Source of the DNA: an uncultured Oxalobacteraceae bacterium
GTDB taxonomy: Bacteria > Pseudomonadota > Gammaproteobacteria > Burkholderiales > Burkholderiaceae
Direction: 5' to 3'
Length of the DNA: 8,595 nucleotides
Assembly: GCA_946478765.1 (NCBI GenBank)
Contig: CAMLDH010000148.1
Coordinates: forward strand, 1-8,595
Shown: in pieces, positions 1 through 6,495 of the stretch
Position numbering within the stretch: the first letter of the stretch is position 1
How the letters are laid out: each line of letters begins with the position of its first letter
Notes under the pieces: generated by a model
Databases searched by the model: none
What the model was told of the DNA's origin: nothing
What the model saw: the letters and a program-made list of their open reading frames with translations, nothing else
Position numbers and translations under genes: made by a program

Positions 1-29
1 GGCCATTCTTTTGACTGATAGGTTTATTC

Positions 30-794
30 ATGACACTCACTTTTTCCATCATTACCTGCACCTGGAACAGCGAGCCGTATCTGGCCGAATCCATCGCTTC
101 CGTGCTGGCGCAGGATTATCCCAACATCGAGTATATCTTTGTGGATGGCGGCTCTACCGACGGCACCCTGGAACGAATAAAATCATTGCAGCGTCCTTAT
201 CGTTTGCTGGAAAACGTCCGTGGCGGCATCAGCCGGGCAATGAACGAAGGCTTGCGGATCGCTACCGGCGACGTCATCGCGCATCTGCACTCTGACGACT
301 ACTACCTGCACCCGAACGTGCTGTCGAAGGTTGCGAAAGAATTTGAATCAAGCGGCTGCGGCTGGCTGTTCGGACGCACCATGCGCGATCGGGCAGGCAT
401 CTTGCACTCAGAAGGATTCATAGCGCCCCGCTACAGCTACGCCCGGCTGTTGCGACGCAATTTCATTCCGCACCCGCCGGCCTTCGTTCGCAGAGAGTTG
501 ATGCAGCGTGCCGGCGGCTTTGACACCAATCTGGTTTATGCAATGGACTACGATCTCTGGCTCAAGCTCGGACGCTTGAGCGCGCCATTGCAGCTTGACG
601 AGCCGCTGGCGGCATTCCGCGAACATCAGGGCAGCCTGTCCACCCGAAACTACCTTCCAGCCATGGAGGAAGATTTCCGGGTGCGCCTGTCCCATGTCAG
701 TAAAAATCCGCTCACGCGCGCAATGCATTACGCCCGCTATTTTGTAAGACATCAAAGGGCGCTGCGGGAAATACGGGAAGGAGCAAAGGGATGA
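30..794 (+). CDS. Family 2 glycosyltransferase (GT-A fold)
   Basis: Predicted cytoplasmic or membrane-associated enzyme that transfers a sugar from a nucleotide-sugar donor to a lipid-linked glycan intermediate. The 254-residue protein opens with the GT2 first strand (FSIITCTWNSEPYL, residues 5-18). The nucleotide-binding segment VDGGSTDGT follows at 38-46, the HSDD metal-binding (DXD-type) motif at 87-90, and an MDYDLWLKLG acceptor/catalytic-base segment near 172-181. Length is typical for single-domain GT2 enzymes, and no transmembrane segment is evident. The ATG at 30 is preceded by a weak AGG at 20-22, and stop codons in all three frames lie just upstream (12-21), so an upstream gene probably ends at the window edge. 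The 3' end overlaps the next glycosyltransferase by ATGA, which implies translational coupling. Donor and acceptor sugars cannot be read from sequence. The family call is secure; the specific role is unknown. Confidence 0.93.
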   Translation: MTLTFSIITCTWNSEPYLAESIASVLAQDYPNIEYIFVDGGSTDGTLERIKSLQRPYRLLENVRGGISRAMNEGLRIATGDVIAHLHSDDYYLHPNVLSKVAKEFESSGCGWLFGRTMRDRAGILHSEGFIAPRYSYARLLRRNFIPHPPAFVRRELMQRAGGFDTNLVYAMDYDLWLKLGRLSAPLQLDEPLAAFREHQGSLSTRNYLPAMEEDFRVRLSHVSKNPLTRAMHYARYFVRHQRALREIREGAKG

Positions 795-1642
795 ACGCGC
801 CGACCGTATCACTGATCGTGGCGACCGTCGGCCGCACCGCGGAACTGGACCAGCTGTTCGACTCGTTGGCGGTGCAGACATTCAAGGATTTTGAGGTCAT
901 CGTGGTCGACCAGAATGGCGACGACCGGCTCTTGCCGCATTTGATGCGCGCACGCTCGCTCGGCCTGACCGTCACGCATGTGCGGCATCAGCGCGCCAAC
1001 CTGTCGGCGGCACGCAATGCCGGAATCGCCATTGCCAAGGGCGAATGGATCGGACTTCCCGACGACGATTGCTGGTATGACCCGGCGCTTCTGGCGCATT
1101 TGGAAAAACGCTTTCGCTGCACCGATCCGCTATCCGGCGCCGCCGTGCGATGGGTAGAGGCCGGGGATCCGCCCATGACCGCGCCGGCGCTTACCTGGGC
1201 TCGTTCACGCGTGTTTCGTGATATTCCGGTTGCTTCCTTCATGCTCTTTTTTCATCGCAAGCTATTCGATGAAATTGGCGGCTTTGACTGCCAGCTTGGT
1301 GTCGGATTATGGTTTGGCGCCGCCGAAGAAACCGACCTGGTCCTGCGCGCGCTCCGTAAAGGGGCCTTGCTGACCTACGAACCGTCGGCGCAAGTGCATC
1401 ATCCCGTGAAGAAGCCGCCGCCGAGCCGCGAAACACGCCTGGCTATCCGGCACAGAGCACGGGGCACCGGCGCGCTCTATGTAAAACATGATCTGCCGCT
1501 ATGGGTCATCGCGCGTGGTCTTGGCGCACCGGTACTGCGTCCTCTGCTAAAAGGGGCGCTCGGATCGGAACTCGCCTATGGCTTTGCAGTAACGCTTGGC
1601 CGTCTCGAAGGATTGATGGAATGGAATCGACATCGCCAATAG
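791..1642 (+). CDS. Family 2 glycosyltransferase, second of coupled pair
   Basis: A second GT2 enzyme of 283 residues, presumably adding another sugar to the same glycan. Visible motifs are the N-terminal strand TVSLIVATVGR (5-15), VVDQNGDD in the nucleotide-binding loop (38-45), RNAGIA (75-80), LPDDDCWY as the DXD-type metal site (89-96), GAAEETDLVLRA as the ED catalytic segment (176-187), and YEPSAQVHHPV (196-206), which this subgroup often carries. The start is well supported: AAGGAG lies at 778-783, seven bases before the ATG, and the ATG overlaps the TGA of the preceding gene. The C-terminal part (about 208-283) is basic and mildly hydrophobic and may touch the membrane, but no clear transmembrane helix stands out. 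The gene is the last before a repeat-filled gap. Family call firm, substrate unknown. Confidence 0.93.
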   Translation: MNAPTVSLIVATVGRTAELDQLFDSLAVQTFKDFEVIVVDQNGDDRLLPHLMRARSLGLTVTHVRHQRANLSAARNAGIAIAKGEWIGLPDDDCWYDPALLAHLEKRFRCTDPLSGAAVRWVEAGDPPMTAPALTWARSRVFRDIPVASFMLFFHRKLFDEIGGFDCQLGVGLWFGAAEETDLVLRALRKGALLTYEPSAQVHHPVKKPPPSRETRLAIRHRARGTGALYVKHDLPLWVIARGLGAPVLRPLLKGALGSELAYGFAVTLGRLEGLMEWNRHRQ

Positions 1643-1685
1643 AAATATTGGTGGGCTCGCAAACTTTGGGATTTATTAAAAGCCA

Positions 1686-1741
1686 GCGTATGGCCAGCCG
1701 GCAGTCAGAAAGAAAGCGTCAAAAGAGCTGCATCATTGCAG
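1686..1741 (+). repeat. Direct repeat, left copy
   Basis: Left copy of a direct repeat whose right copy is 1843-1901. The 3' 44 bases (1698-1741 against 1858-1901) differ at only one position, G1708 versus A1868. The 5' part, beginning GCGTATG, also aligns but with one substitution and a 3-base length difference. The offset between the conserved cores is exactly 160 bp, and the palindrome 1745-1830 sits between the copies. This arrangement fits a local duplication or a composite insertion. Confidence 0.85.
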
Positions 1742-1744
1742 GAT

Positions 1745-1830
1745 CGTAGGATGGGTAGAGCGCAGCAAAACCCATCAATCGACGGTAGCCATAGCGCTGA
1801 TGGGTTTCGCTGCGCTCTACCCATCCTACG
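1745..1830. repeat. Long imperfect palindrome (REP/MITE-like element)
   Basis: Arms of 33 bases at 1745-1777 and 1798-1830 are reverse complements with one mismatch (32 of 33), separated by a 20-base spacer (1778-1797). Each arm starts CGTAGGATGGGTAGAGCGCA, and the inner GATGGGT/ACCCATC pair also lets each arm fold on itself. Dispersed palindromes with GTAGGATGGG... / ...CCCATCCTAC ends are common in intergenic DNA of proteobacteria; that family resemblance is from general knowledge, not a search. It could form a stable RNA hairpin, and may attenuate or protect transcripts. It has no U-tract, so it is not a classical intrinsic terminator. No transposase is nearby, so movement in trans would be required if it is mobile. 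Confidence 0.85.
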
Positions 1831-1842
1831 GAGCTTAAGCGG

Positions 1843-1901
1843 GCGTATGACCAGGCTCCGGCAGTCAAAAAGAAAGCGTCAAAAGAGCTGCATCATTGCA
1901 G
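1843..1901 (+). repeat. Direct repeat, right copy
   Basis: Right partner of the repeat at 1686-1741. The core 1858-1901 matches 1698-1741 at 43 of 44 bases; the 5' portion is three bases longer than in the left copy. It sits 12 bases after the palindrome and ends shortly before the T-rich stretch at 1921-1937. Confidence 0.85.
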
Positions 1902-2007
1902 TCTGATCTGGTTGTTTCCATATTATTTTTTTGGTTTTGCAGCACAAAGTGAATTGCCTGCGCTGTATCGCTCTGCACGCAGCAAGTGCAAGGCGCAAAG
2001 CATGAAA

Positions 2008-2054
2008 GTAGGATGGGCGCGACGTGCAACGGGAGCGCAGCGCAACCCATCAGC
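2008..2054 (+). repeat. Degenerate relative of the palindromic repeat
   Basis: Begins GTAGGATGGG and ends GCGCAACCCATCAGC, matching the outer and inner parts of the 1745-1777 arm with an altered, longer middle. It therefore looks like a diverged single arm of the same repeat family. It lies within the 5' extension of the downstream open frame, where it would encode a run such as VGWARRATGAQRNPS. This is a strong hint that this part of the frame is not genuine coding sequence. Confidence 0.65.
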
Positions 2055-2137
2055 GTCATCAAATGAAGCGTGTGCAGCAGAACTGCCGATCATGATTACG
2101 CCGGCTACCGGGATAACCGGAGAGCGGGCACTTGATA

Positions 2138-2143
2138 AGGAGA
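2138..2143 (+). promoter_or_regulatory. Shine-Dalgarno AAGGAG deciding the start of the GT4 gene
   Basis: A full AAGGAG lies eight bases before an in-frame GTG at 2152. The other in-frame candidates, ATG 1912 and ATG 2092, have no comparable site. An out-of-frame ATG at 2144 lies immediately after the motif, too close for normal spacing, and opens only a frame of about 50 codons. On this basis GTG 2152 is preferred. Confidence 0.5.
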
Positions 2144-2151
2144 ATGAATTC

Positions 2152-3537
2152 GTGCGTGATCTCGATGAAAATCTGTGCAGCGAACCTGCTGCGATGCTGC
2201 TGGCCCGCCCCGATCTTTACCAATATTTTTCCAAACGCAGTCATGAAATCGCAGGCAACTATACGTTCGACCAGACTGCTGCGGGATTCGTGAATGCCTG
2301 TCGCCGGGCTTTATCGATACAAGCAGAAGAAAAGAATGCAGTACGCGGTTCGCGGAAACCCCGTGTTGTCATTGTGGAGCGGCAGCTTCTGCAATACCGC
2401 GTGGCTGCCTATGAACGGCTGCGCACGCTTCTCGACAAGGAAGGCATCGATCTGCAATTGCTCATAGGGGAAGGAACGCCCGACGAAGTAAAGAAAAAAA
2501 ATCAAACTTCGCTTGACTGGGCAATTCGCCTGCCAACGCATTACCTGTTTGGGGGAAATCTATGCTGGCAGCCATTTGGATCTCATGCGCGCGATGCGGA
2601 TCTGGTGATTGTGATGCATGAGAATAAATTGATCTACAACTTGTGGTTGCTCTTCTTCGGCAGACCACGTCGTCTCGCCTTCTGGGGACATGGGCGCAAT
2701 ATGCAGTCGAGCCGGCCAAACGGATGGAAAGAACGATTCAAGCGCTGGACCGTCAACAAGGTCGACTGGTGGTTTGCCTATACGGAAAGCAGCGCCATGC
2801 TGGTGAATAGCGCCGGCTTTCCGCGCGAGCACATTACCGTTGTTGAAAACGCCGTCGACACGGCCGAGATGACGGCGCTTTGCAACGATATCAGCACTGC
2901 AGACTGCCGAGCCATGCATGAAAATCTGGGGTTGGGAACCGGCCCCATCGGCCTGTATCTGGGATCGCTATATCGAGAGAAGCGTCTGACATTTCTGCTC
3001 GATGCGGCACAGCGTATTCGCAAGTATGTCCCGGATTTCCAATTGCTTGTCGTGGGAGCAGGGCCGGACCAAACGCTCATTGAAGCGGCGGAAAGGCGGT
3101 ATCCATGGATACATTATCTCGGACCGTTGCAAGACCGGGAGAAAGCAAAGGCCTTGGTGATCGCCGATGTCATCCTCAATCCGGGATTGGTAGGACTCGG
3201 CATTCTGGACTCATTCGTCAGCGGCACGCCGATGTTCACAACGGATTGCGGTCTGCATTCTCCGGAGATTTCCTATCTCGTATCGGGGGAAAATGGCGTA
3301 ATGACTGCCAACGATCTCGATGCCTATACCAACGAGATCATTGCAGTGCTGTCCGATCCGAGTGCGATTGAAAAACTTCAAGAGGGCGCGCGATCCACGG
3401 CACTCCGTTATACAGTTGAAAATATGGCGGAGCGTTTGACCAGCGGCATCCGTGCCTGCCTGTCCACGCCGCGCAATCGATCTTATCCGACCAAAACGCA
3501 GACTGACATGCAATCCGATCTACACAGGAAAAATTAA
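2152..3537 (+). CDS. GT4-like glycosyltransferase (GT-B fold) with an extra N-terminal segment
   Basis: Retaining-type GT-B glycosyltransferase expected to extend a lipid-linked oligosaccharide in the cytoplasm. Residue numbers here count from the in-frame ATG at 1912. The catalytic unit starts at about 149 with RKPRVVIVERQLLQYRVAAY, the usual N-terminal Rossmann strand. The C-terminal domain starts near 345 (GPIGLYLGSLYREKRL), followed by LLVVGAGPD (378-386), YLGPLQDRE (402-410) and ILDSFVSGTPMFTTD (431-445). In the last motif the first glutamate of the common EX7E pair is not apparent and a D occupies the position before SF. The start chosen is GTG 2152 because of AAGGAG at 2138-2143; ATG 2092 and ATG 1912 are alternatives in the same frame. 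Upstream of the catalytic unit lie about 65 residues that resemble the tail of another GT-B enzyme (see 2203-2316). Repeats crowd the 5' side. Donor and acceptor are unknown. Confidence 0.85.
   Translation: MRDLDENLCSEPAAMLLARPDLYQYFSKRSHEIAGNYTFDQTAAGFVNACRRALSIQAEEKNAVRGSRKPRVVIVERQLLQYRVAAYERLRTLLDKEGIDLQLLIGEGTPDEVKKKNQTSLDWAIRLPTHYLFGGNLCWQPFGSHARDADLVIVMHENKLIYNLWLLFFGRPRRLAFWGHGRNMQSSRPNGWKERFKRWTVNKVDWWFAYTESSAMLVNSAGFPREHITVVENAVDTAEMTALCNDISTADCRAMHENLGLGTGPIGLYLGSLYREKRLTFLLDAAQRIRKYVPDFQLLVVGAGPDQTLIEAAERRYPWIHYLGPLQDREKAKALVIADVILNPGLVGLGILDSFVSGTPMFTTDCGLHSPEISYLVSGENGVMTANDLDAYTNEIIAVLSDPSAIEKLQEGARSTALRYTVENMAERLTSGIRACLSTPRNRSYPTKTQTDMQSDLHRKN
2203..2316 (+). other. Possible remnant tail of a lost glycosyltransferase, fused in frame
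   Basis: This stretch encodes ARPDLYQYFSKRSHEIAG, then NYTFDQTAAGFVNACRRAL. The pattern of a short helix, a basic/small segment, [N/R]YT[FV] and a closing helix is how GT4-type C-terminal domains normally end. The same protein shows the equivalent pattern at its true C-terminus (DPSAIEKLQEGARSTALRYT, then VENMAERLTSGIRACL). A glycosyltransferase tail ahead of a complete glycosyltransferase suggests that most of an upstream gene was deleted and its last codons now read into the next gene. It could instead be a native N-terminal extension; the similarity is by eye. Confidence 0.4.
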
Positions 3538-3600
3538 CCAAAGATCTTCCCGGATTCTTCTTCATCGATAGCGGCGTACGCGGATGAGCTACTTTGGATA

Positions 3601-3632
3601 TAACGCAAGGCCGGAAATCGGGCCTCGCGTTA
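3601..3632 (+). terminator. Hairpin downstream of the GT4 gene (possible terminator)
   Basis: A 12-base stem with one mismatch (TAACGCAAGGCC at 3601-3612 against GGCCTCGCGTTA at 3621-3632) closes an 8-base loop, 63 bases after the stop codon at 3537. No uninterrupted T-run follows, only CTTTAC at 3640-3645. It may therefore be a transcript-end stabiliser or Rho-assisted terminator rather than a clean intrinsic one. It separates the upstream glycosyltransferases from the deacetylase group. Confidence 0.4.
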
Positions 3633-3749
3633 CGCTCTGGCTTTACATTCACTTATGCGCCACAGAATGAAAATAGCGCACAACCAGAAATAACTATGCG
3701 CCATGACATCGTGGAAGCATGCCTGTCGAAATAAGGGGAAGAAAAAAGC

Positions 3750-4484
3750 ATGGGCGCCATATTTTCGTGTTCTTTGGATGACGGACATCCGTCAGATATG
3801 AAAGCGATTGGGTTGTTAAGAAAAAATGGCGTCACCGCCACGTTTTATATTCCAATAAAAAATCATGAAGGCAGGCAGGTAGTATCGAAATCGGAAATCA
3901 GAGAGATTGGCAATGAATTTGAAATCGGGTCGCATACGTATGACCACCGTTTTCTGAAAAGCCTTGGCATCAAAGAGGCGCAGTATCAGGTAATCGAAGG
4001 TAAAAACCGACTGGAAGACATGCTTGGACGACAGGTCGCCGGGTTTTGCTACCCTGGCGGAAAATATCGACCGGAGCATGCCGATCTTGTTCAATCTGCC
4101 GGTTTCCGATACGCACGAACGACAATGAATCTATGCTTTGACACGGGAGAACAGCCGTTTGAAATGCCAACCACTTTCCAGTTTTACCCACACGGCAGAG
4201 ACGTCTATTTACGCAATTTCGTCAAGGGCGGAAATTGGTTGACGCGGCAATCCGGATTGAGGCTCGCGCTGAAGCACGAAAACTGGATCAATCGCCTGTA
4301 TGCCCTCTTTGATTACGCAACTCAACATGATGGCGTCTTTCATTTATGGGGACACTCCAAGGATATCGACGAATTGAATGCGTGGCAGGAGTTCGATCGA
4401 TTTCTCGCTTATGTGGCAAAGAAGGTAGCCGTCAAAGACCGGCTCAATAACGAGCAACTGGCAGTCCGGGGTTTCTGGTCCTGA
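3750..4484 (+). CDS. Polysaccharide deacetylase, CE4/NodB family, no signal peptide
   Basis: Metal-dependent carbohydrate esterase that removes acetyl groups, usually N-acetyl from hexosamines. The 244-residue protein is essentially a bare NodB domain. Motif 1 is SLDDG at 8-12, with D10 and D11 as expected catalytic base and metal ligand. Motif 2 is GSHTYDH at 60-66, with H62 and H66 as metal ligands. Motif 3 is CYPGGKY at 100-106, and a late HLWGHS at 198-203 supplies the usual distal histidine. TFYIP at 31-35 is the typical strand after motif 1. All metal ligands are present, so it should be active. It lacks a signal peptide or membrane helix, so it probably acts in the cytoplasm on a nucleotide-linked or lipid-linked intermediate. 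The start is supported by AAGGGGAAG at 3733-3741. The stop is only 3 bp from the next glycosyltransferase, indicating an operon. Confidence 0.93.
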   Translation: MGAIFSCSLDDGHPSDMKAIGLLRKNGVTATFYIPIKNHEGRQVVSKSEIREIGNEFEIGSHTYDHRFLKSLGIKEAQYQVIEGKNRLEDMLGRQVAGFCYPGGKYRPEHADLVQSAGFRYARTTMNLCFDTGEQPFEMPTTFQFYPHGRDVYLRNFVKGGNWLTRQSGLRLALKHENWINRLYALFDYATQHDGVFHLWGHSKDIDELNAWQEFDRFLAYVAKKVAVKDRLNNEQLAVRGFWS

Positions 4485-4487
4485 TCG

Positions 4488-5660
4488 ATGATGAAAATTC
4501 TGATTGCCCACAATGCCTATCAGCAAAGTGGAGGAGAAGATGCTGTCGTCAATGCCGAAATTGCGCTTCTCCGGCGCTACGGCCACGACGTCGAGGTATA
4601 TCGGCGGCACAACGATGAGCTCAAAAGCATGCCCAAAGCGGTAGCAGCCGCATCCACAATCTGGTCACTGCGCGCCGCCGGCGAGCTGGAAAGATTATGC
4701 GAGATGTTTGAACCCGACCTGATCCATGCGCACAATACCTTTCCACTAATTTCCCCTTCCTTTAGCTGGATGGCGAAACGCAAGAACATACCCGTCGTCC
4801 AGACCTTGCATAATTTTCGACTCCTTTGTCCGCAAGCGACGTTCTTGCGCAACGGCCAGGTATGCGAAGACTGCCTTGGCAAACTCCCCTGGCGTGCAGT
4901 GACACGAAAATGCTATCGCGATTCAAGCCTGCAATCGGCAGTCGCGGTCGGCATGCTGGCTATGCACAGAGGTATCGGCACTTACCGCGATCACATAACG
5001 CACTATATTGCGCTGAACGCCTTTTGCCGGAATAAATTTATTGAAGGCGGCTTGCCGGCCGACCGGATTCGCATCAAACCCAACTTCGTTGCATCTCCCG
5101 CAACACCTGTTTGGGAACATCGCCAAGGCAGTGTCTTCATAGGACGGTTGTCGCCTGAAAAAGGCCTGACTGTACTCATCGATGCGATGCGGAAATTGAA
5201 TAGCGCATCCACCCAGGTTGTTGGAAGCGGGCCGCTTGAAACTCTGGTCCGGCAAGCATTTCGAAGCAATTACCTTGGGTTCCGATCGCATGCGCAAGTT
5301 CTGGAGTTGCTGCATGCCGTTCAATTCCTGATCGCGCCCAGTACGTGTTACGAGACATTCGGTCTGGCATTGGTGGAAGCCTTCGCTTGCGGCACGCCGG
5401 TAATCGCGAGCCGTCATGGCGCCTTTGCCGAACTGGTGAAGGATGGGGTTACCGGACTGCTGTTCAATCCGGGTGATGCAAGCGACCTTGCGAAAAAGAT
5501 GGCATGGGCCGAGTCGCATCCCGAAAAAATGCTGAAAATGGGCCAGGCTGCCCGTGCCGAATACGAAGCAAAGTACACCCCTCAACGCAACTACAAGACG
5601 CTGATCGAGATATATGAAGATGCAATTGGAAAAGCGCACGGGGAATGCCAGCTCGCGTAG
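4488..5660 (+). CDS. GT4 family glycosyltransferase with a cysteine cluster
   Basis: GT-B retaining glycosyltransferase of 390 residues, a typical length, acting on a glycan precursor at the cytoplasmic membrane face. The N-terminal domain starts KILIAHNAYQQSGGED (3-18) with the glycine-rich acceptor/donor loop, followed by PDLIHAHNTFP (76-86) and QTLHNFRLLCP (105-115). The C-terminal domain has VFIGRLSPEKGL (216-227), VVGSGPL (244-250) and ETFGLALVEAFACGTPVIAS (289-308), with E289 and E297 forming the classic EX7E pair. Cysteines 114, 126, 129 and 142 form an LCP..CxxC..CYRDS pattern that recurs in a GT4 subgroup and might bind metal. The start is ATG 4488, or ATG 4491 in the same frame. No good Shine-Dalgarno is visible, consistent with coupling to the deacetylase that ends 3 bp earlier. 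The 3' end overlaps the next gene. Confidence 0.95.
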   Translation: MMKILIAHNAYQQSGGEDAVVNAEIALLRRYGHDVEVYRRHNDELKSMPKAVAAASTIWSLRAAGELERLCEMFEPDLIHAHNTFPLISPSFSWMAKRKNIPVVQTLHNFRLLCPQATFLRNGQVCEDCLGKLPWRAVTRKCYRDSSLQSAVAVGMLAMHRGIGTYRDHITHYIALNAFCRNKFIEGGLPADRIRIKPNFVASPATPVWEHRQGSVFIGRLSPEKGLTVLIDAMRKLNSASTQVVGSGPLETLVRQAFRSNYLGFRSHAQVLELLHAVQFLIAPSTCYETFGLALVEAFACGTPVIASRHGAFAELVKDGVTGLLFNPGDASDLAKKMAWAESHPEKMLKMGQAARAEYEAKYTPQRNYKTLIEIYEDAIGKAHGECQLA

Positions 5661-6411
5661 CGGCCAGGCAGTGCTTGAGGCGCACATCGATGCGCTGTCC
5701 TGGGACGACGCAATTGGGCGGATTGTGGCATCAGGGTCGGCCCATGAATCTCGTTACGTGTGTATCTGCAATGTCCACTCGGTGGTGACCGCCACGCGCG
5801 ACCCGGAATTCCTCAGAATAATCAACAACGCCGATATGGCGACACCAGATGGCGCCCCTATTGCATGGGCGCTGCGCAAGCTCGGCTTTCCCTCGCAAGA
5901 GCGGATTAACGGACCGGACCTGATGTGGAAATATCTCGCTGAGGCGCAACGCCTTCACCATACCGTCTTCTTCTACGGAAGCACGGACACGACGTTGAGC
6001 AGGCTGCTCGCATCGATCGGGAAGCAGTTTCCCCGCTTGCATGTAGGCGGCGCGCATGCCCCGCCTTTTCGGGCCCTTACGCCGGAAGAAGATACGGCTG
6101 AAATCGACATGATCAATCGTTCCGGTGCACATGTCGTATTCGTCGGCCTCGGATGCCCGAAACAGGAAAAGTGGATGGCTGCACATCGAGGCCGGATAAA
6201 TGCCGTCATGATCGGCGTAGGCGCGGCGTTCGATTATCATTCGGGCAGCGCCAGGCGGGCGCCGATCTGGTGGCAACGCAACGGCTTGGAATGGCTCTAC
6301 CGGCTGGCGTCGGAACCGCGTCGCTTAATGAAGCGCTACCTGGTTACCAACACGCTGTTTATTCTCGGGTTTTCAAGACAACTCATCAGTCGAAAGATTT
6401 TGAATAGATAA
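5614..6411 (+). CDS. WecG/TagA/CpsF family glycosyltransferase (GT26)
   Basis: Inverting glycosyltransferase of the GT26 family. Relatives add ManNAcA, ManNAc or glucose to undecaprenyl-diphosphate-linked sugars at the inner membrane (WecG, TagA and GumM respectively). The 265-residue protein shows IDALSWDDA (25-33), NVHSVVTATRDPEF (53-66), NADMATPDGAPIAWALR (72-88), the RINGPDL segment (97-103), GLGCPKQEKWMAAHR (178-192) and VGAAFDYHSGSARRAP (202-217). The conserved basic, amphipathic C-terminus runs from NGLEWLYRL through RRLMKRY to about 242 and is expected to touch the membrane. ATG 5614 overlaps the preceding gene by 47 bp. The family core begins near residue 22, so GTG 5671 (10 bp after the upstream stop) is a plausible later start; neither has a strong ribosome-binding site. 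It is the last gene of the cluster before a hairpin. The sugar is unknown. Confidence 0.95.
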   Translation: MKMQLEKRTGNASSRSGQAVLEAHIDALSWDDAIGRIVASGSAHESRYVCICNVHSVVTATRDPEFLRIINNADMATPDGAPIAWALRKLGFPSQERINGPDLMWKYLAEAQRLHHTVFFYGSTDTTLSRLLASIGKQFPRLHVGGAHAPPFRALTPEEDTAEIDMINRSGAHVVFVGLGCPKQEKWMAAHRGRINAVMIGVGAAFDYHSGSARRAPIWWQRNGLEWLYRLASEPRRLMKRYLVTNTLFILGFSRQLISRKILNR

Positions 6412-6416
6412 GGAAC

Positions 6417-6450
6417 GTGCGCCAAGGCGGCAGAACCGCACTTTGCGCAC
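6417..6450. terminator. Hairpin between convergent genes (possible bidirectional terminator)
   Basis: Stem GTGCGC/GCGCAC (6417-6422 with 6445-6450), continuing with AAG/CTT (6424-6426 with 6441-6443) and GCGG/CCGC (6427-6430 with 6436-6439). It carries one mismatch, one bulged A and a 5-base loop. It starts 6 bases after the GT26 stop and lies 46 bases beyond the reverse-strand kinase stop, the place a shared terminator would be. Neither side has a real T-tract, so intrinsic termination is uncertain. Confidence 0.45.
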
Positions 6451-6495
6451 CTTCAGAATCAAGCATGGCCCGAACGAGTGAAGTGGTTTGAACCT

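Larger units (their letters stand above)
1643..2151. other. Gene-free, repeat-filled interval between glycosyltransferase genes
   Basis: About 500 bp with no convincing coding sequence in any frame. It contains a pair of direct repeats (from 1686 and from 1843), a long palindrome between them (1745-1830), and a degenerate relative of that palindrome at 2008-2054. An open frame runs from 1912 into the downstream glycosyltransferase, but its first 60 codons translate the degenerate repeat and resemble no protein. I see no tRNA or riboswitch. The interval interrupts an otherwise compact gene cluster and reads as a scar of rearrangement or repeat insertion. Confidence 0.7.

Noticed and set aside
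1686..1901. CRISPR array
   Set aside because: Only two copies of the direct repeat, and the interval between them is occupied by a palindrome rather than a spacer of normal size; no cas genes nearby.
1896..1926. Possible sigma-70 promoter (TTGCAG, then TATTAT)
   Set aside because: The -10 is good but the -35 matches the consensus at only three positions and the spacing is 19 bases. The -35 also lies at the end of a repeat. Too weak to list as a feature.
2144..2292. Short out-of-frame open reading frame beginning at the ATG after AAGGAG
   Set aside because: The ATG directly follows the Shine-Dalgarno motif with no usable spacing, and the translation has no recognisable features.
4923..5687. 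Reverse-strand open frame of 254 codons opposite the GT4 gene
   Set aside because: Fully antisense to a well-supported glycosyltransferase; no recognisable motifs and an unconvincing composition.
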